Made by a program: the position numbers and the translations under genes. The notes below the pieces were generated by a model that saw nothing but the letters and a program-made list of their open reading frames with translations, searched no databases and was not told where the DNA came from. From contig JAGIAH010000002.1 of NCBI GenBank assembly GCA_017744915.1, forward strand, positions 496,001-560,000: a stretch of 64,000 nt of DNA, written 5' to 3'. This DNA is from Agrobacterium tumefaciens. GTDB lineage: Bacteria > Pseudomonadota > Alphaproteobacteria > Rhizobiales > Rhizobiaceae. Position 1 is the stretch's first letter; the number at the start of each line of letters is the position of its first letter. Of the stretch, positions 25,581 to 33,836 are shown in pieces.

Positions 25581-27513
25581 GCTTTTCCCGTCGGCCGAGG
25601 AGAAATTCCTCGACGTCTTCTTCCTTCAGCGGCGGCGCATAGATATAGCCCTGCACCAGCGTGGCGCCGAGGGCTGCGAGCGCGGCTAGCTCTGCTGGCG
25701 TCTCCACCCCTTCGACCACGCATTCCAGTTCCATGTCCCGGCTCAGCGTGAGAAGCGATTTCACGATTTTGTAGCTGGCAGGCTTTTCGTGCAGATCGGT
25801 CACGAAGCTGCGGTCGATCTTGATCTTTGTGAGGGGAAGGGCGTGCAATCGTGTCAGGCTGGAGTAACCGGTGCCGAAATCGTCCAGCGAAATGCCGCAG
25901 CCGAGATGCCGCAGCATTTCGACTGATTGCCTGACCTGTTCGAAATCATGTGCGAAGGCCGTTTCGGTGATTTCGAGGTCTAGACGCTGTGCGTCGAAGC
26001 CGCTGTTTTCGATGATGCCGATCAGGGACAGCACGCCTTCGGCGGAATTGAGGTCATGGGCCGAAAGATTGAAGGATAGCCGCAGCGGAGGCTGCCACTT
26101 CGATGCGGAGGCGAGCGCCATTTTCAGAAGTGGTCGCGTCAGCGAACTGACGATGCCGGCCCGTTCCGCGATGGAGAAGAACTGGGCGGGCGGGACATGC
26201 CCGAGAACAGGGCTGTGCCAGCGCGCCAGCGCTTCAAACCCTGAGGTTTTTCCGTCACGTATGTCGACAATCGGCTGGAACACCACCGAAAGCCCGTTTT
26301 CCACTTCGCGCTGCTTGAGCAGATGTTCGATGCGGGCTTCGATGTTGATCTGCTTTTCATGCTCGGCATCGAACAGAACAGCATCACCGCGCCGGGTTTT
26401 CTTGGCATGGTAAAGGGCGTAATCCGCCCGGTCGAAAAGCTGTTCGAGCGTGGAGGCAAGGTTTGGAAAGACGGCTATTCCCATCGAAGCGGAGACATGC
26501 ACCGTGCCCTCCGGCATGTGGTAAGGCGCCCTCAATTGCTCGGAAATCGCGTTTGCATTTGCAACGAGCTGCGCGTCGTCAGGTATGATCGGGGCGACGA
26601 TGGCAAATTCGTCGCCGCCAAGGCGAAACGCCCTGCTGGTTGTCAGGCTGGCGGAGAGGCGTTTGCTGACATTGATGAGCAGCCTGTCTCCCACGGAGTG
26701 TCCATAGAGGTCGTTGACCGGCTTGAAGCCATCGAGATCGATGACGCCCAGCGCCAGCCGGGTTCCTGCGGCCCTGGCGTTTTCCAGTTCGGCCTCCAGA
26801 TGGGTGAAGAAGGCGCGGCGATTGGGCAGTTCCGTCAGGCTGTCAATATTGGCAAGCAGCAGGTTCTCATTGCCCAGCGCTTCCGTGCGCTGCTGGGAAA
26901 CGACCATGCGCTCGAAATTGCGATAATTGGTGAGCAGAATGGACATCATGCCGGCGCAGACCAGCAGCACATTGATGGCGATGGCGATGAATGTCGGTTG
27001 CCGCGACGCCACAAAGAAAATGATGAAGGCGCCGTTGACGATGAGGGTCACGATGAAGGCGGCAGAACGCACATACATCAGACAGAAGATGCAGGAAATG
27101 ACGGTAATCGCCATATAGAAGGCGACATGTGACTGGGTATAGGCGTCGCCATAGGGCACCAGCAAAAAAGACCAGAGCGTGAATGCCATGGCAATGCCGA
27201 CCGCCAGACGGTTGGTGCGTTGCAGCGCTGCATGGGCCACCTTTGCCTGCGGGGTGATGCCACGCGTCCTCCACCAGAATATGACCCTCAACAGGCAGCC
27301 AAATGTGAGGAGCGTGGGGATGCCGGTGGTGAGCCAAAGCGGCGCCAGTTGCATATGTGTAAAGGCAAGCGCCCATGTGCTTGAAAGCAGAATGAAATAC
27401 ATCATCGGCATCTGCCGGGTGAAGGCGCGGTATTGCGCTTTCAGCAGGTCCGGATTATCGGACCGGACGGACATGAAATGCTGCAATTTCCGTTTTATGG
27501 CTGGTATTTTCAT
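25558..27513 (-). CDS. Membrane-bound GGDEF-EAL protein (cyclic di-GMP turnover)
   Basis: 651 residues. The first ~200 hold about six hydrophobic helices with no recognisable ligand domain. A GGDEF domain follows (about 225-385, intact motif RLGGDEFAIV), then an EAL domain (about 400-640) with GFEALARW, LEITETAF, DDFGTGYSSL, KIDRSFV and EGVET all intact. No RxxD inhibitory site precedes GGDEF. Both cyclase and phosphodiesterase activity are possible; with all EAL residues present, hydrolysis is likely. Cyclic di-GMP in agrobacteria controls attachment, motility and polysaccharide. The gene borders the vgrG scar, so its last codons may have been set by that rearrangement. Confidence 0.93.
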   Translation of the reverse strand: MKIPAIKRKLQHFMSVRSDNPDLLKAQYRAFTRQMPMMYFILLSSTWALAFTHMQLAPLWLTTGIPTLLTFGCLLRVIFWWRTRGITPQAKVAHAALQRTNRLAVGIAMAFTLWSFLLVPYGDAYTQSHVAFYMAITVISCIFCLMYVRSAAFIVTLIVNGAFIIFFVASRQPTFIAIAINVLLVCAGMMSILLTNYRNFERMVVSQQRTEALGNENLLLANIDSLTELPNRRAFFTHLEAELENARAAGTRLALGVIDLDGFKPVNDLYGHSVGDRLLINVSKRLSASLTTSRAFRLGGDEFAIVAPIIPDDAQLVANANAISEQLRAPYHMPEGTVHVSASMGIAVFPNLASTLEQLFDRADYALYHAKKTRRGDAVLFDAEHEKQINIEARIEHLLKQREVENGLSVVFQPIVDIRDGKTSGFEALARWHSPVLGHVPPAQFFSIAERAGIVSSLTRPLLKMALASASKWQPPLRLSFNLSAHDLNSAEGVLSLIGIIENSGFDAQRLDLEITETAFAHDFEQVRQSVEMLRHLGCGISLDDFGTGYSSLTRLHALPLTKIKIDRSFVTDLHEKPASYKIVKSLLTLSRDMELECVVEGVETPAELAALAALGATLVQGYIYAPPLKEEDVEEFLLGRREKLISRRLF

Positions 27514-27848
27514 TCATGGCTCATCAAGTACAGAGCGGCAGTCCTAACATAACCCACGTTACATCATTGGAAATACATAGGGTTAACCGAGGGACAACTG
27601 TATCAACCTCAAGATGCATGTCGCTGTGTTTCACTATATCCTGAAATTTGCATCAATCCGTGGCGTTCGATCTCCGGCCGGCGTTGGTCCATGTCGTCGA
27701 CGGTCGTCCGATGCCTGTCTCGCATGTATATGAATTCATGGGATTGTCTTGCGGCGCTGCTACTCGTCGGCGAAGCTGGTGGTGATGTTCGCCTGATTCT
27801 ACGCGAGACCCGTTGGTGAAGAGTGCTTTCGTACAGGTGGAGGATGAA
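27514..27848. other. 335-bp intergenic region between divergent genes
   Basis: It separates the GGDEF-EAL gene from the phosphatase gene and must contain both promoters. The left part (27530-27650) is AT-richer. I see no dyad, terminator or small gene here that I would defend. A long minus-strand frame over this region is a shadow of the phosphatase gene. Confidence 0.5.
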
Positions 27849-28457
27849 ATGGACGGACCCGTTTATGCCCGGCCGGCGATCAGCCTGATTGCGGAAGGGC
27901 TCGGCCCGCACGATGCCGCGCTTTATATCGGCGGCAGTGACGGCGCGAGCGATCGTGGGCTCCTGCGCCGGCACGGCATTACCACCGTCGTCAATTGCGC
28001 GGTCAATCTGGACATCAATCTTGTGCGGGCAGAGGCGGCAGAGGAGGGCAGGCACGCCGTGGAGTATGGCGATATACGTTATTACAAGCTTGGCCTGATC
28101 GATGGTGAGGGCAGTCCCGATACCATGATGCTCGGCGCCTATTACATTCTCGACGGCGCGCTTCGCCAGACCATGCCGCAGCGGGAAACCTATCCTTTTT
28201 CCGATGGCGGCAATGTGCTCGTCAATTGCCGCGGCGGCCGCAGCCGCTCCGTCTCGCTGGTGGCGCTGTTCCTGCATAAACAGCAGCCACATCTTTATCC
28301 CACCCTCGATGATGCCTTGGCCGTGGTCCGCACGAAACGCGAACTGCGGCCGGACGAATGGTTCGAGACACCGAAACCGATGCTTTATGCCGCCGCCCGC
28401 CGTGCTTCCGAGTGGATCGACATGGTCGAGGGTAGAAAGACTGTTCAATCATGCTGA
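27849..28457 (+). CDS. Dual-specificity/tyrosine phosphatase-like protein
   Basis: 202 residues. The active-site loop reads VNCRGGRSRSV, i.e. C-x5-R with the usual His before Cys replaced by Asn; the following Ser (RS) is kept. An upstream GLIDGEGS may carry the general acid Asp. The fold order (YIGGSDGAS..., TTVVNCAVNLDINL) fits the DSP superfamily. The start is the ATG at 27849 with GGAGG upstream; earlier TTG/GTG codons at 27813-27816 lack a ribosome site. It overlaps the following metallophosphoesterase gene by 7 bp, so the two are translated together and probably act on one phosphorylated compound or signal. Confidence 0.8.
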   Translation: MDGPVYARPAISLIAEGLGPHDAALYIGGSDGASDRGLLRRHGITTVVNCAVNLDINLVRAEAAEEGRHAVEYGDIRYYKLGLIDGEGSPDTMMLGAYYILDGALRQTMPQRETYPFSDGGNVLVNCRGGRSRSVSLVALFLHKQQPHLYPTLDDALAVVRTKRELRPDEWFETPKPMLYAAARRASEWIDMVEGRKTVQSC

Positions 28458-30136
28458 TACCTACGCTTCCCTCCGTTGCCGTCATTGCTGATGCGCATTT
28501 TCACGATACGGCGGCCGATTTCGGATTTCCCGGCATGGAGATCGATGGCCAGCGCATCACCATGCGCAGCTGGTCGGATACACGCCAATCCACCCGGGTG
28601 TTCAACGAGAGCGCCGATGCGCTGCATGCGGCGCTTGAGGAGGTGCGGCAGCGCGGCATCCGCCATGTGGTGCTGCTTGGCGATTATACCGATGATGGCC
28701 AGCGGGCGACCACGGAAACGCTGAAGGGCATCCTGCAACGCCACAGCGATGCCCACGACACCGCCTTTTATGCCTTGCCGGGAAATCACGATATTTTCGG
28801 TCCGCGCGGCCGGCATCATACCAAGGAATTCCTGACGGAGAATGGCAGGTGCCTTTCCGTTTCGAGCGATGCGCGGCAGGCCGGTGCGCAGGTCATCGTC
28901 AGCGACCGTATGTATTGCGAAGGTTATCCGGCAGGGCTCGGCCCAATGGCGGCCTTCGGTTATTTCCGCCAGCCGGACTATCTGCATTGGGAAACGCCGT
29001 TCGGTCTCTCCGATGCGCCGGAAGACCGCCTCTACGAGGTGCGTTCGCCCGACGGGCGCAATGCCTATCACCTGATGGATGCCTCCTATCTCGTCGAGCC
29101 GGAGCCAGGTCTCTGGCTGATGATGATCGACGCCAATATTTTCGAGCCGCTCGACGGCACCTTCGAGACGGGCGAAGAAGCCGCCTTCATCGACAGCACC
29201 TCCGGCGGCTGGAATGCGCTCTTGCGCTGCAAGCCCTTCATCATCGACTGGATCGCCGATGTGCGGCGCAGGGCCGATGCGCTCGGCAAGACATTGCTCG
29301 GCTTTTCCCATTATCCGGCGCTCGATCCCTTTGATGGCGCGAGCAGCGCCGAGGGTGCCCTCTTCGGCGAGACCAATGGGGTGCGCCGCACGCCGCGCAA
29401 GGCGGTGGAGGATGCGCTGGCGCAGGCCGGGCTTGCCGTTCATTTCAGTGGACATCTGCATGTGGAAGGCGTGACGAGAGGCGGGGGAGGCGGGAATTCA
29501 CTTACCAATATCGCCGTGCCGTCGCTCGTCGCCTTTCCGCCCGCTTTCAAGGTCGTCCACCCATCGCGGCAGAAAATCGCCGTCGAAACGGTCGAAATGG
29601 CCGCTCTGCCGGTCAATGACCGTATCCGGCAGGGTTACGTGCAGGAGACGGCGCTGGCGGGCGAGCGGCATGATCCCGCCTTCGCGGCGGGCAATTACGG
29701 TGATTTTCTGCTGGGCCACAAGCGGGCGCTGGTCAGGCATCGTTATTTCATCAAGGAATGGCCGGTGGAGGTGGTTGGCGCAATCGCCGACAAAACTGTT
29801 CGGGACGTTATCGGCCTGATCGGAGAGGGGCGCCACGCCCTGTCGGATGATCTCGCGCTGTCTTTCGATTTGCCCATGTTCGAGCTGATTGCCGACTGGT
29901 ACTGCCTGAGGCAGGGCGCGGGCCTTGCCTTGGCGCATATCCGGCCGCAACGGCTTCCCCTTTATCGGAGACTGGCGGAGCGTTTCGGCCGCGGGGCCGA
30001 TCATCACGATGGTTCCGTGGCCAGTTTTCTCGAAATCTTCTTCGGAACCCTGGGCGTTTTTCTCGATCGTGCCGAAGCCAGCACGGGTGATCTGGAGCTT
30101 CGGCTCACGCCCCGGCATGAGCGCGTTGCGGTTTGA
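28451..30136 (+). CDS. Calcineurin-like metallophosphoesterase
   Basis: 561 residues. All metallophosphoesterase blocks are present: DAH (14-16), GDYTDDG, GNHD, GFSHYP and GHLHVEG. A long C-terminal extension of about 200 residues has no motif I know. There is no signal peptide, so it is cytoplasmic, although some homologues of this size are exported. The insert between GNHD and GHLH is long (YFRQPDYLHWETPFGLSDAPEDRLYEV). Substrate could be a phosphodiester, a nucleotide or a phospholipid head group. It forms a two-gene unit with the DSP-like phosphatase and converges on the LacI gene, separated by a GC hairpin at 30169-30187. Confidence 0.88.
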   Translation: MLIPTLPSVAVIADAHFHDTAADFGFPGMEIDGQRITMRSWSDTRQSTRVFNESADALHAALEEVRQRGIRHVVLLGDYTDDGQRATTETLKGILQRHSDAHDTAFYALPGNHDIFGPRGRHHTKEFLTENGRCLSVSSDARQAGAQVIVSDRMYCEGYPAGLGPMAAFGYFRQPDYLHWETPFGLSDAPEDRLYEVRSPDGRNAYHLMDASYLVEPEPGLWLMMIDANIFEPLDGTFETGEEAAFIDSTSGGWNALLRCKPFIIDWIADVRRRADALGKTLLGFSHYPALDPFDGASSAEGALFGETNGVRRTPRKAVEDALAQAGLAVHFSGHLHVEGVTRGGGGGNSLTNIAVPSLVAFPPAFKVVHPSRQKIAVETVEMAALPVNDRIRQGYVQETALAGERHDPAFAAGNYGDFLLGHKRALVRHRYFIKEWPVEVVGAIADKTVRDVIGLIGEGRHALSDDLALSFDLPMFELIADWYCLRQGAGLALAHIRPQRLPLYRRLAERFGRGADHHDGSVASFLEIFFGTLGVFLDRAEASTGDLELRLTPRHERVAV

Positions 30137-30168
30137 TCCGGCAAGGACGGCATGCCGCGTGTTTTCGG

Positions 30169-30187
30169 GGTCGGGCCCGGCCCGACC
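30169..30187. terminator. Hairpin between convergent metallophosphoesterase and lacI genes
   Basis: A perfect 7-bp stem GGTCGGG/CCCGACC with a 5-nt loop ends at the base before the lacI stop codon. There is no T-run on either side, so it could be a weak bidirectional terminator or a 3'-end stabiliser. Confidence 0.45.
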
Positions 30188-31174
30188 TCAGCGCGCCGTG
30201 ATGCGTTCGACCATGGAAACGGGCACAACCTGAAGCCGGGTTTCCGGCTCATCGCTGTCGAGCGCGGTCAGCACCTTCTCTGTCAGGGCATCGAAGGATT
30301 GGGCAACGGTGGTCAGTTGGTAGCTTTTCCAGCCGGCCTGCGGAATATCGTCGAAACCGACGATGGAGAGATCTTCCGGCACCCGGCGGCCCATTTCCAG
30401 CCGTGCGGCGTCCATGAAACCGAGCGCCAGCAGATCGGTCACGCAGAAGGCGCCGTCGATCGCCTTGTCCGCCAGCAATTCGCAGCCGGCCTGATAACCG
30501 CTGTCATAGCTGGTCGGTCCGCCGGACCAGGAAACGACCTCGACGCCCTCAACGGCCATGCGCTGGGTGAAGGCGCCGGCGCGGCGCTGTTGTGCGGGCG
30601 TCCGGCTGCCGCTGGAAACGACCGCGACCTTTCCGCATTGCGCCGCCACCAGCCGCATGGCGGCAAGTTCGGCGCCGTGGGAATCGTCGCTCAGCACCAT
30701 ATTCGTGTCGGTGCGATCGAGGCGCTGGTTGATGAGGATGAGACGCACGCCATTGGCGATGCATTCGTCGACGATTGAAGCCGGTGGCTCGCCGGAGAGA
30801 ACGACGATGGCCTGGGCGCGGAATTCGAAGAGGCGCTCGATCAGCGGCGCGATGTCCTTGCGTGCATCGGCGGCATTCAGGAGCAGGCATTGCAGGCCGC
30901 GACGCAGAAGGCCGATGCTGAGGAGATCGAGCTGTTTTGAAATGAAGGGAGAACTCAGATTGGCGCCGACGACGCCGATGAGATTGGAACGGTCATTGTT
31001 TAGGCCCTGGGCAAGGCGATTGACGCGGTAACCGAGTTCCTGCGCGGCCTTCAGCACCTTGCGCCGCACGGTCTTCGATACGCTGCCGCCGGGTGTGAAG
31101 GTGCGCGAGACGGCGGAACGCGAGACCCCGGCCTTTTTCGCCACGTCTTCGGCTGTCACGAACCCTCTCGCCAT
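30188..31174 (-). CDS. LacI family transcriptional regulator
   Basis: 328 residues. N-terminal helix-turn-helix with hinge: TAEDVAKKAGVSRSAVSRTFTPGGSVSKTVRRKVLKAAQELGYRVN, followed by a periplasmic-binding-like core (LIGVVGANLSSPFISKQ, CVTDLLALGFMDAARLEMGRRVPEDLSIVGFDDIP). It should bind a small sugar or sugar-phosphate and repress a nearby or remote operon. It reads convergently with the metallophosphoesterase unit. The 146 bp before its start show no clear LacI operator, so its target is unknown; the genes next door are not classic sugar-uptake genes. Confidence 0.93.
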   Translation of the reverse strand: MARGFVTAEDVAKKAGVSRSAVSRTFTPGGSVSKTVRRKVLKAAQELGYRVNRLAQGLNNDRSNLIGVVGANLSSPFISKQLDLLSIGLLRRGLQCLLLNAADARKDIAPLIERLFEFRAQAIVVLSGEPPASIVDECIANGVRLILINQRLDRTDTNMVLSDDSHGAELAAMRLVAAQCGKVAVVSSGSRTPAQQRRAGAFTQRMAVEGVEVVSWSGGPTSYDSGYQAGCELLADKAIDGAFCVTDLLALGFMDAARLEMGRRVPEDLSIVGFDDIPQAGWKSYQLTTVAQSFDALTEKVLTALDSDEPETRLQVVPVSMVERITAR

Positions 31175-31320
31175 TCAACTCCCCGTCGCGAAATCCCGTG
31201 CCTGATACCACAGGCGACAGCGCGCCGACTATTCCAATCGAGATTTTTCGGTTGGTGCATTCGCCGGCGATGTTTCCGGGCAGATGGGATCATTGTTGCT
31301 GGCGTGCTCGACCGCAACTA

Positions 31321-31542
31321 TCAATCCATACGCCCCAGGCTATCAACTGCGGCTTCTGCGCGTGCGGCAGCTTCCCTTGCGCGGTGCTTGGCGTTGGCGG
31401 CGGCCTCGGAGGTGGAGTAACCATCATATCCGCCCATTGCACGCTCCCCTATGCCGACGTGAAAATCCTTCGGTTGGAACACAGTAAATGCCAGAAGACT
31501 GGCGGTGCCAATGAGAAGCCAGATCTTTCCGTTCAGTTGCAT
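31321..31542 (-). CDS. Small single-pass membrane protein, unknown
   Basis: 73 residues: a short N-terminus, one hydrophobic helix (IWLLIGTASLLAFTVF, about 7-22), then an Ala/Arg/Glu-rich tail (SEAAANAKHRAREAAARAEAAVDSL) likely to be helical. It starts 15 bp after the stop of the GntR gene with GGGAA 5 nt before the ATG, so it may be the last gene of that transcript. I do not recognise a family. It could also be a chance frame. Confidence 0.45.
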   Translation of the reverse strand: MQLNGKIWLLIGTASLLAFTVFQPKDFHVGIGERAMGGYDGYSTSEAAANAKHRAREAAARAEAAVDSLGRMD

Positions 31543-31557
31543 TCGCGTTCCCGGCGC

Positions 31558-32280
31558 TCAGTCGGTGATGTGAAGTTCGATCGCCTGCGAAGAGAAACAG
31601 CCGATAAAGCAGGATATCGGGTCTCCATCTGCGGCGTGGTCGATCGCCTTATAGGCCAGGACCGGCAGAGATTTCGACGACTTGAGGAAATGATGTTCGT
31701 GCGCGGCAGGCAGCCTTGCGACAACGATCGTTTTTGCGCGGTGATAATCATTCACGCCAAACCGCTTTAATGTTTCGCTGATGGATCCAAGTTCGTTGAA
31801 AATTTCAGGAAAGCCGGAAAACCGCGTCGCGCAGCAAAACCGCGTGCCGATGCCGATTGGGTGGCCATTGGCATAGGCACCGATTTCAAGAGCGATCACG
31901 GGGGCCTTTGCGCCAAGGCCAAGCGCGGCTGCGACGTCTTCCATCGCCGGCTCCAGCCACCAGCGTAGCAGTTGTCGTTCCGGGCGGGCATTCACGGCTT
32001 CAAGATTGCGGTCGAAATGAACGCGACGGCCGACGACGTAAGGGATCGGCGCTTCGCTGACGAAAGTGCCGCTGCCGTGCAGAATGCGGAGCAACCCTTC
32101 CTCTTCCAGCGAGGCCAGCGCCCGGCGTGCGGTCATCCGGTTGACGCCGAATTCCAGGGCGATGTCCTGGCCTGATGGAATTTTTTCGCCGGGCTTCAGT
32201 TGCCCCTGTTCGATCCGCCCCCGCAACGCGGCAGCGACCTGCCGCCAGAGCGGCTGTGTTTCCGAAGTGTCCTTGTCCAT
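31558..32280 (-). CDS. GntR family regulator, HutC/PhnF type with UTRA domain
   Basis: 240 residues. An N-terminal winged helix (LWRQVAAALRGRIEQGQLKPGEKIPSGQDIALEFGVNRMTARRALASLEEEGLL) joins a UTRA effector domain (about 85-235). The layout resembles PhnF, the regulator of phosphonate genes, but no phn genes are near. An AGGTATATACCT palindrome lies 46 bp before its start, in the gap shared with the divergent HAD-PNPOx genes, and fits HutC-type operators. It probably represses itself and the divergent unit; the ligand is unknown. Confidence 0.9.
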   Translation of the reverse strand: MDKDTSETQPLWRQVAAALRGRIEQGQLKPGEKIPSGQDIALEFGVNRMTARRALASLEEEGLLRILHGSGTFVSEAPIPYVVGRRVHFDRNLEAVNARPERQLLRWWLEPAMEDVAAALGLGAKAPVIALEIGAYANGHPIGIGTRFCCATRFSGFPEIFNELGSISETLKRFGVNDYHRAKTIVVARLPAAHEHHFLKSSKSLPVLAYKAIDHAADGDPISCFIGCFSSQAIELHITD

Positions 32281-32325
32281 GCGCTGCGTCCGATTGTCTT
32301 GCAGATGTCACACAGATGGGATTAA

Positions 32326-32337
32326 AGGTATATACCT
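32326..32337. promoter_or_regulatory. Probable GntR (HutC-type) operator AGGTATATACCT
   Basis: A perfect 12-bp palindrome of the GGTnTAnACC type in the 106-bp gap between gntR and the divergent HAD hydrolase gene. The match to HutC-subfamily operators is from general knowledge. Confidence 0.6.
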
Positions 32338-32386
32338 CTTTGTAGAGATTTATTCCATTTCAAGCTCATCCATCTCGGTCGCCCGC

Positions 32387-33100
32387 ATGAATAGCAGTAT
32401 TTCGCCTGATCGCTACATTATTTGGGATTTTGAAGGGACGCTTGCTGTCCGCAGGGGACGTTATACCGGGGCGCTGGAGAAAGCGGCGGCAATCGCCGAT
32501 CTCGCATTTCTCGGCAGGGCTGACGATATTCGTCCGTTTCTCTCCGGTGCGTTTCCCTGGCATCGGGCGGAACTCGCGCATGGCTTCGCGCAGGATGCGG
32601 AAGGATGGTGGCGCGCCATTCTCAATGCAGCCGAAACGGCTCTCGTCGCACTGGGCATGGACCGAAGCAGCGCGGCCGACGTCGCGAAGCACTCGCGCGC
32701 GATCTATCTCGATCCCGCCGGCTGGGATGTCGATCCGCAGGCCATGCCTGTCCTCGCGCAATTGTCCGCCGCCGGCTGGCGCCATGCGATTCTTTCCAAT
32801 TTCGCACCGGAATTGCCGTCCCTTGCGACCGCAATCGGGTTCTCCGATTGCGTGGAGCATGTTTTCTCCTCGGGAATGATCGGTCTTGAAAAACCCTCGC
32901 CCGCGCTTTTTCGTCATGTCGCCGGGGTTCTGGCGCCGCATCGGGCCTGCTGGATGATCGGCGACAACCCCAATGCCGACATTGCCGGAGGTCGGGCGGC
33001 AGGCCTCTCAACCATATTGCTGGGAGCCGAAGCTGCGGGGCACGGGCTTTCGGTTACCAGCCTTTCCGCCATTCCCGCCCTTATTCTAGAGGAGAATTGA
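32387..33100 (+). CDS. HAD superfamily hydrolase
   Basis: 237 residues. Motif I reads IIWDFEGTL, motif II is in ILSNFAPEL, motif III is about the EKPSP Lys (GLEKPSPALF), and motif IV is GDNPNADIAGGRAAG. Cap and core order fit a subclass IA phosphatase (phosphoglycolate phosphatase-like). The second motif I Asp, the usual acid/base, is Glu here, as in some phosphoserine phosphatase relatives. Start at ATG 32387, since the earlier frame lies inside the divergent gntR. It overlaps the region just before the PNPOx-like gene, with which it forms an operon under the putative GntR operator. Confidence 0.88.
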   Translation: MNSSISPDRYIIWDFEGTLAVRRGRYTGALEKAAAIADLAFLGRADDIRPFLSGAFPWHRAELAHGFAQDAEGWWRAILNAAETALVALGMDRSSAADVAKHSRAIYLDPAGWDVDPQAMPVLAQLSAAGWRHAILSNFAPELPSLATAIGFSDCVEHVFSSGMIGLEKPSPALFRHVAGVLAPHRACWMIGDNPNADIAGGRAAGLSTILLGAEAAGHGLSVTSLSAIPALILEEN

Positions 33101-33102
33101 CC

Positions 33103-33783
33103 ATGACACTGTCCGAAACCATTGCCCTGCCGATCAAGGACAGGCTGCGCCAGATCCCGTCGCTGAAGGCGCCGCTTCCCGATTGTGATCCGCTTGCACT
33201 GCCCGCCACGCCGCAGGACGCCTTTATCCTGTGGCTCGACGATGCCCTGGAGGCCGGCATCCGCGAGCCGCATGCCATGACATTGTCCACCGTGGATGAG
33301 AGCGGTTCGCCGGATGCCCGCGTCCTGATCCTCAAGAATGTCGATCAGCGTGGCTGGCATTTCGCCGTGAAGGCGGAAAGCCCGAAGGGGAGGCAGCTGG
33401 AAAAAGAGCCGCAGGTCGCGCTGGCCTTTTATTGGCCGGCGCTGGGCCGGCAGATCCGTCTGCGTGGCCCGGCGGTCATGCTGTCCGATGAGGAATGTGC
33501 TGACGATTTTCTCGGTCGCCCCGTCAGCTCACGGGTAAGCGCCATCGCCTCGCGGCAGAGCGAGGTTCTGCAAGAAGGCGAGGGCCTCGAAACCCGCATT
33601 GCCGAGGCAGAGGCGCTCATCGCTGCCAATCCGGATTATGTCTCGCCGGGATGGCGGGTTTATGCCGTTGCCCCTGTTATGGCCGAGTTCTGGCAAGGGG
33701 CGTCCGACCGCAATCACAAGCGATTGCGATATGCTCTCTCGGGCGATAGCGCCACCTGGGAACGGTCTGTTCTCTGGCCCTGA
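33103..33783 (+). CDS. Pyridoxamine 5'-phosphate oxidase-like flavoprotein
   Basis: 226 residues. The N-terminal FMN-binding split barrel (MTLSTVDESGSPDARVLILKNVDQRGWHFAV, QVALAFYWPALGRQIRLRGPA) and the C-terminal PNPOx dimerisation segment (WRVYAVAPVMAEFWQGASDRNHKRLRY) are both present; the ending resembles PdxH's PxxxEFWQG..RLHDR.. block but with HKRLRY. It may oxidise pyridoxine/pyridoxamine phosphate or a related substrate; a true PdxH is probably encoded elsewhere. GAGGAG precedes the ATG at 33103. A strong terminator follows 7 nt after the stop. Confidence 0.88.
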   Translation: MTLSETIALPIKDRLRQIPSLKAPLPDCDPLALPATPQDAFILWLDDALEAGIREPHAMTLSTVDESGSPDARVLILKNVDQRGWHFAVKAESPKGRQLEKEPQVALAFYWPALGRQIRLRGPAVMLSDEECADDFLGRPVSSRVSAIASRQSEVLQEGEGLETRIAEAEALIAANPDYVSPGWRVYAVAPVMAEFWQGASDRNHKRLRYALSGDSATWERSVLWP

Positions 33784-33790
33784 AATGGCT

Positions 33791-33827
33791 CCGGACCATG
33801 GTGAAACCCTCATGGTCCGGCGTTTTT
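33791..33827 (+). terminator. Rho-independent terminator after the PNPOx-like gene
   Basis: A perfect 10-bp stem (CCGGACCATG with CATGGTCCGG, 33791-33800 and 33811-33820) is followed by CGTTTTT. It lies between this gene and the convergent sugar ABC operon. Confidence 0.85.
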
Positions 33828-33836
33828 GGCTCGCGC

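Noticed and set aside
27609-28448. A 279-codon minus-strand frame covering the gap before the phosphatase gene
   Set aside because: Most of it is antisense to the DSP-like gene; the part in the gap has no coding features of its own.
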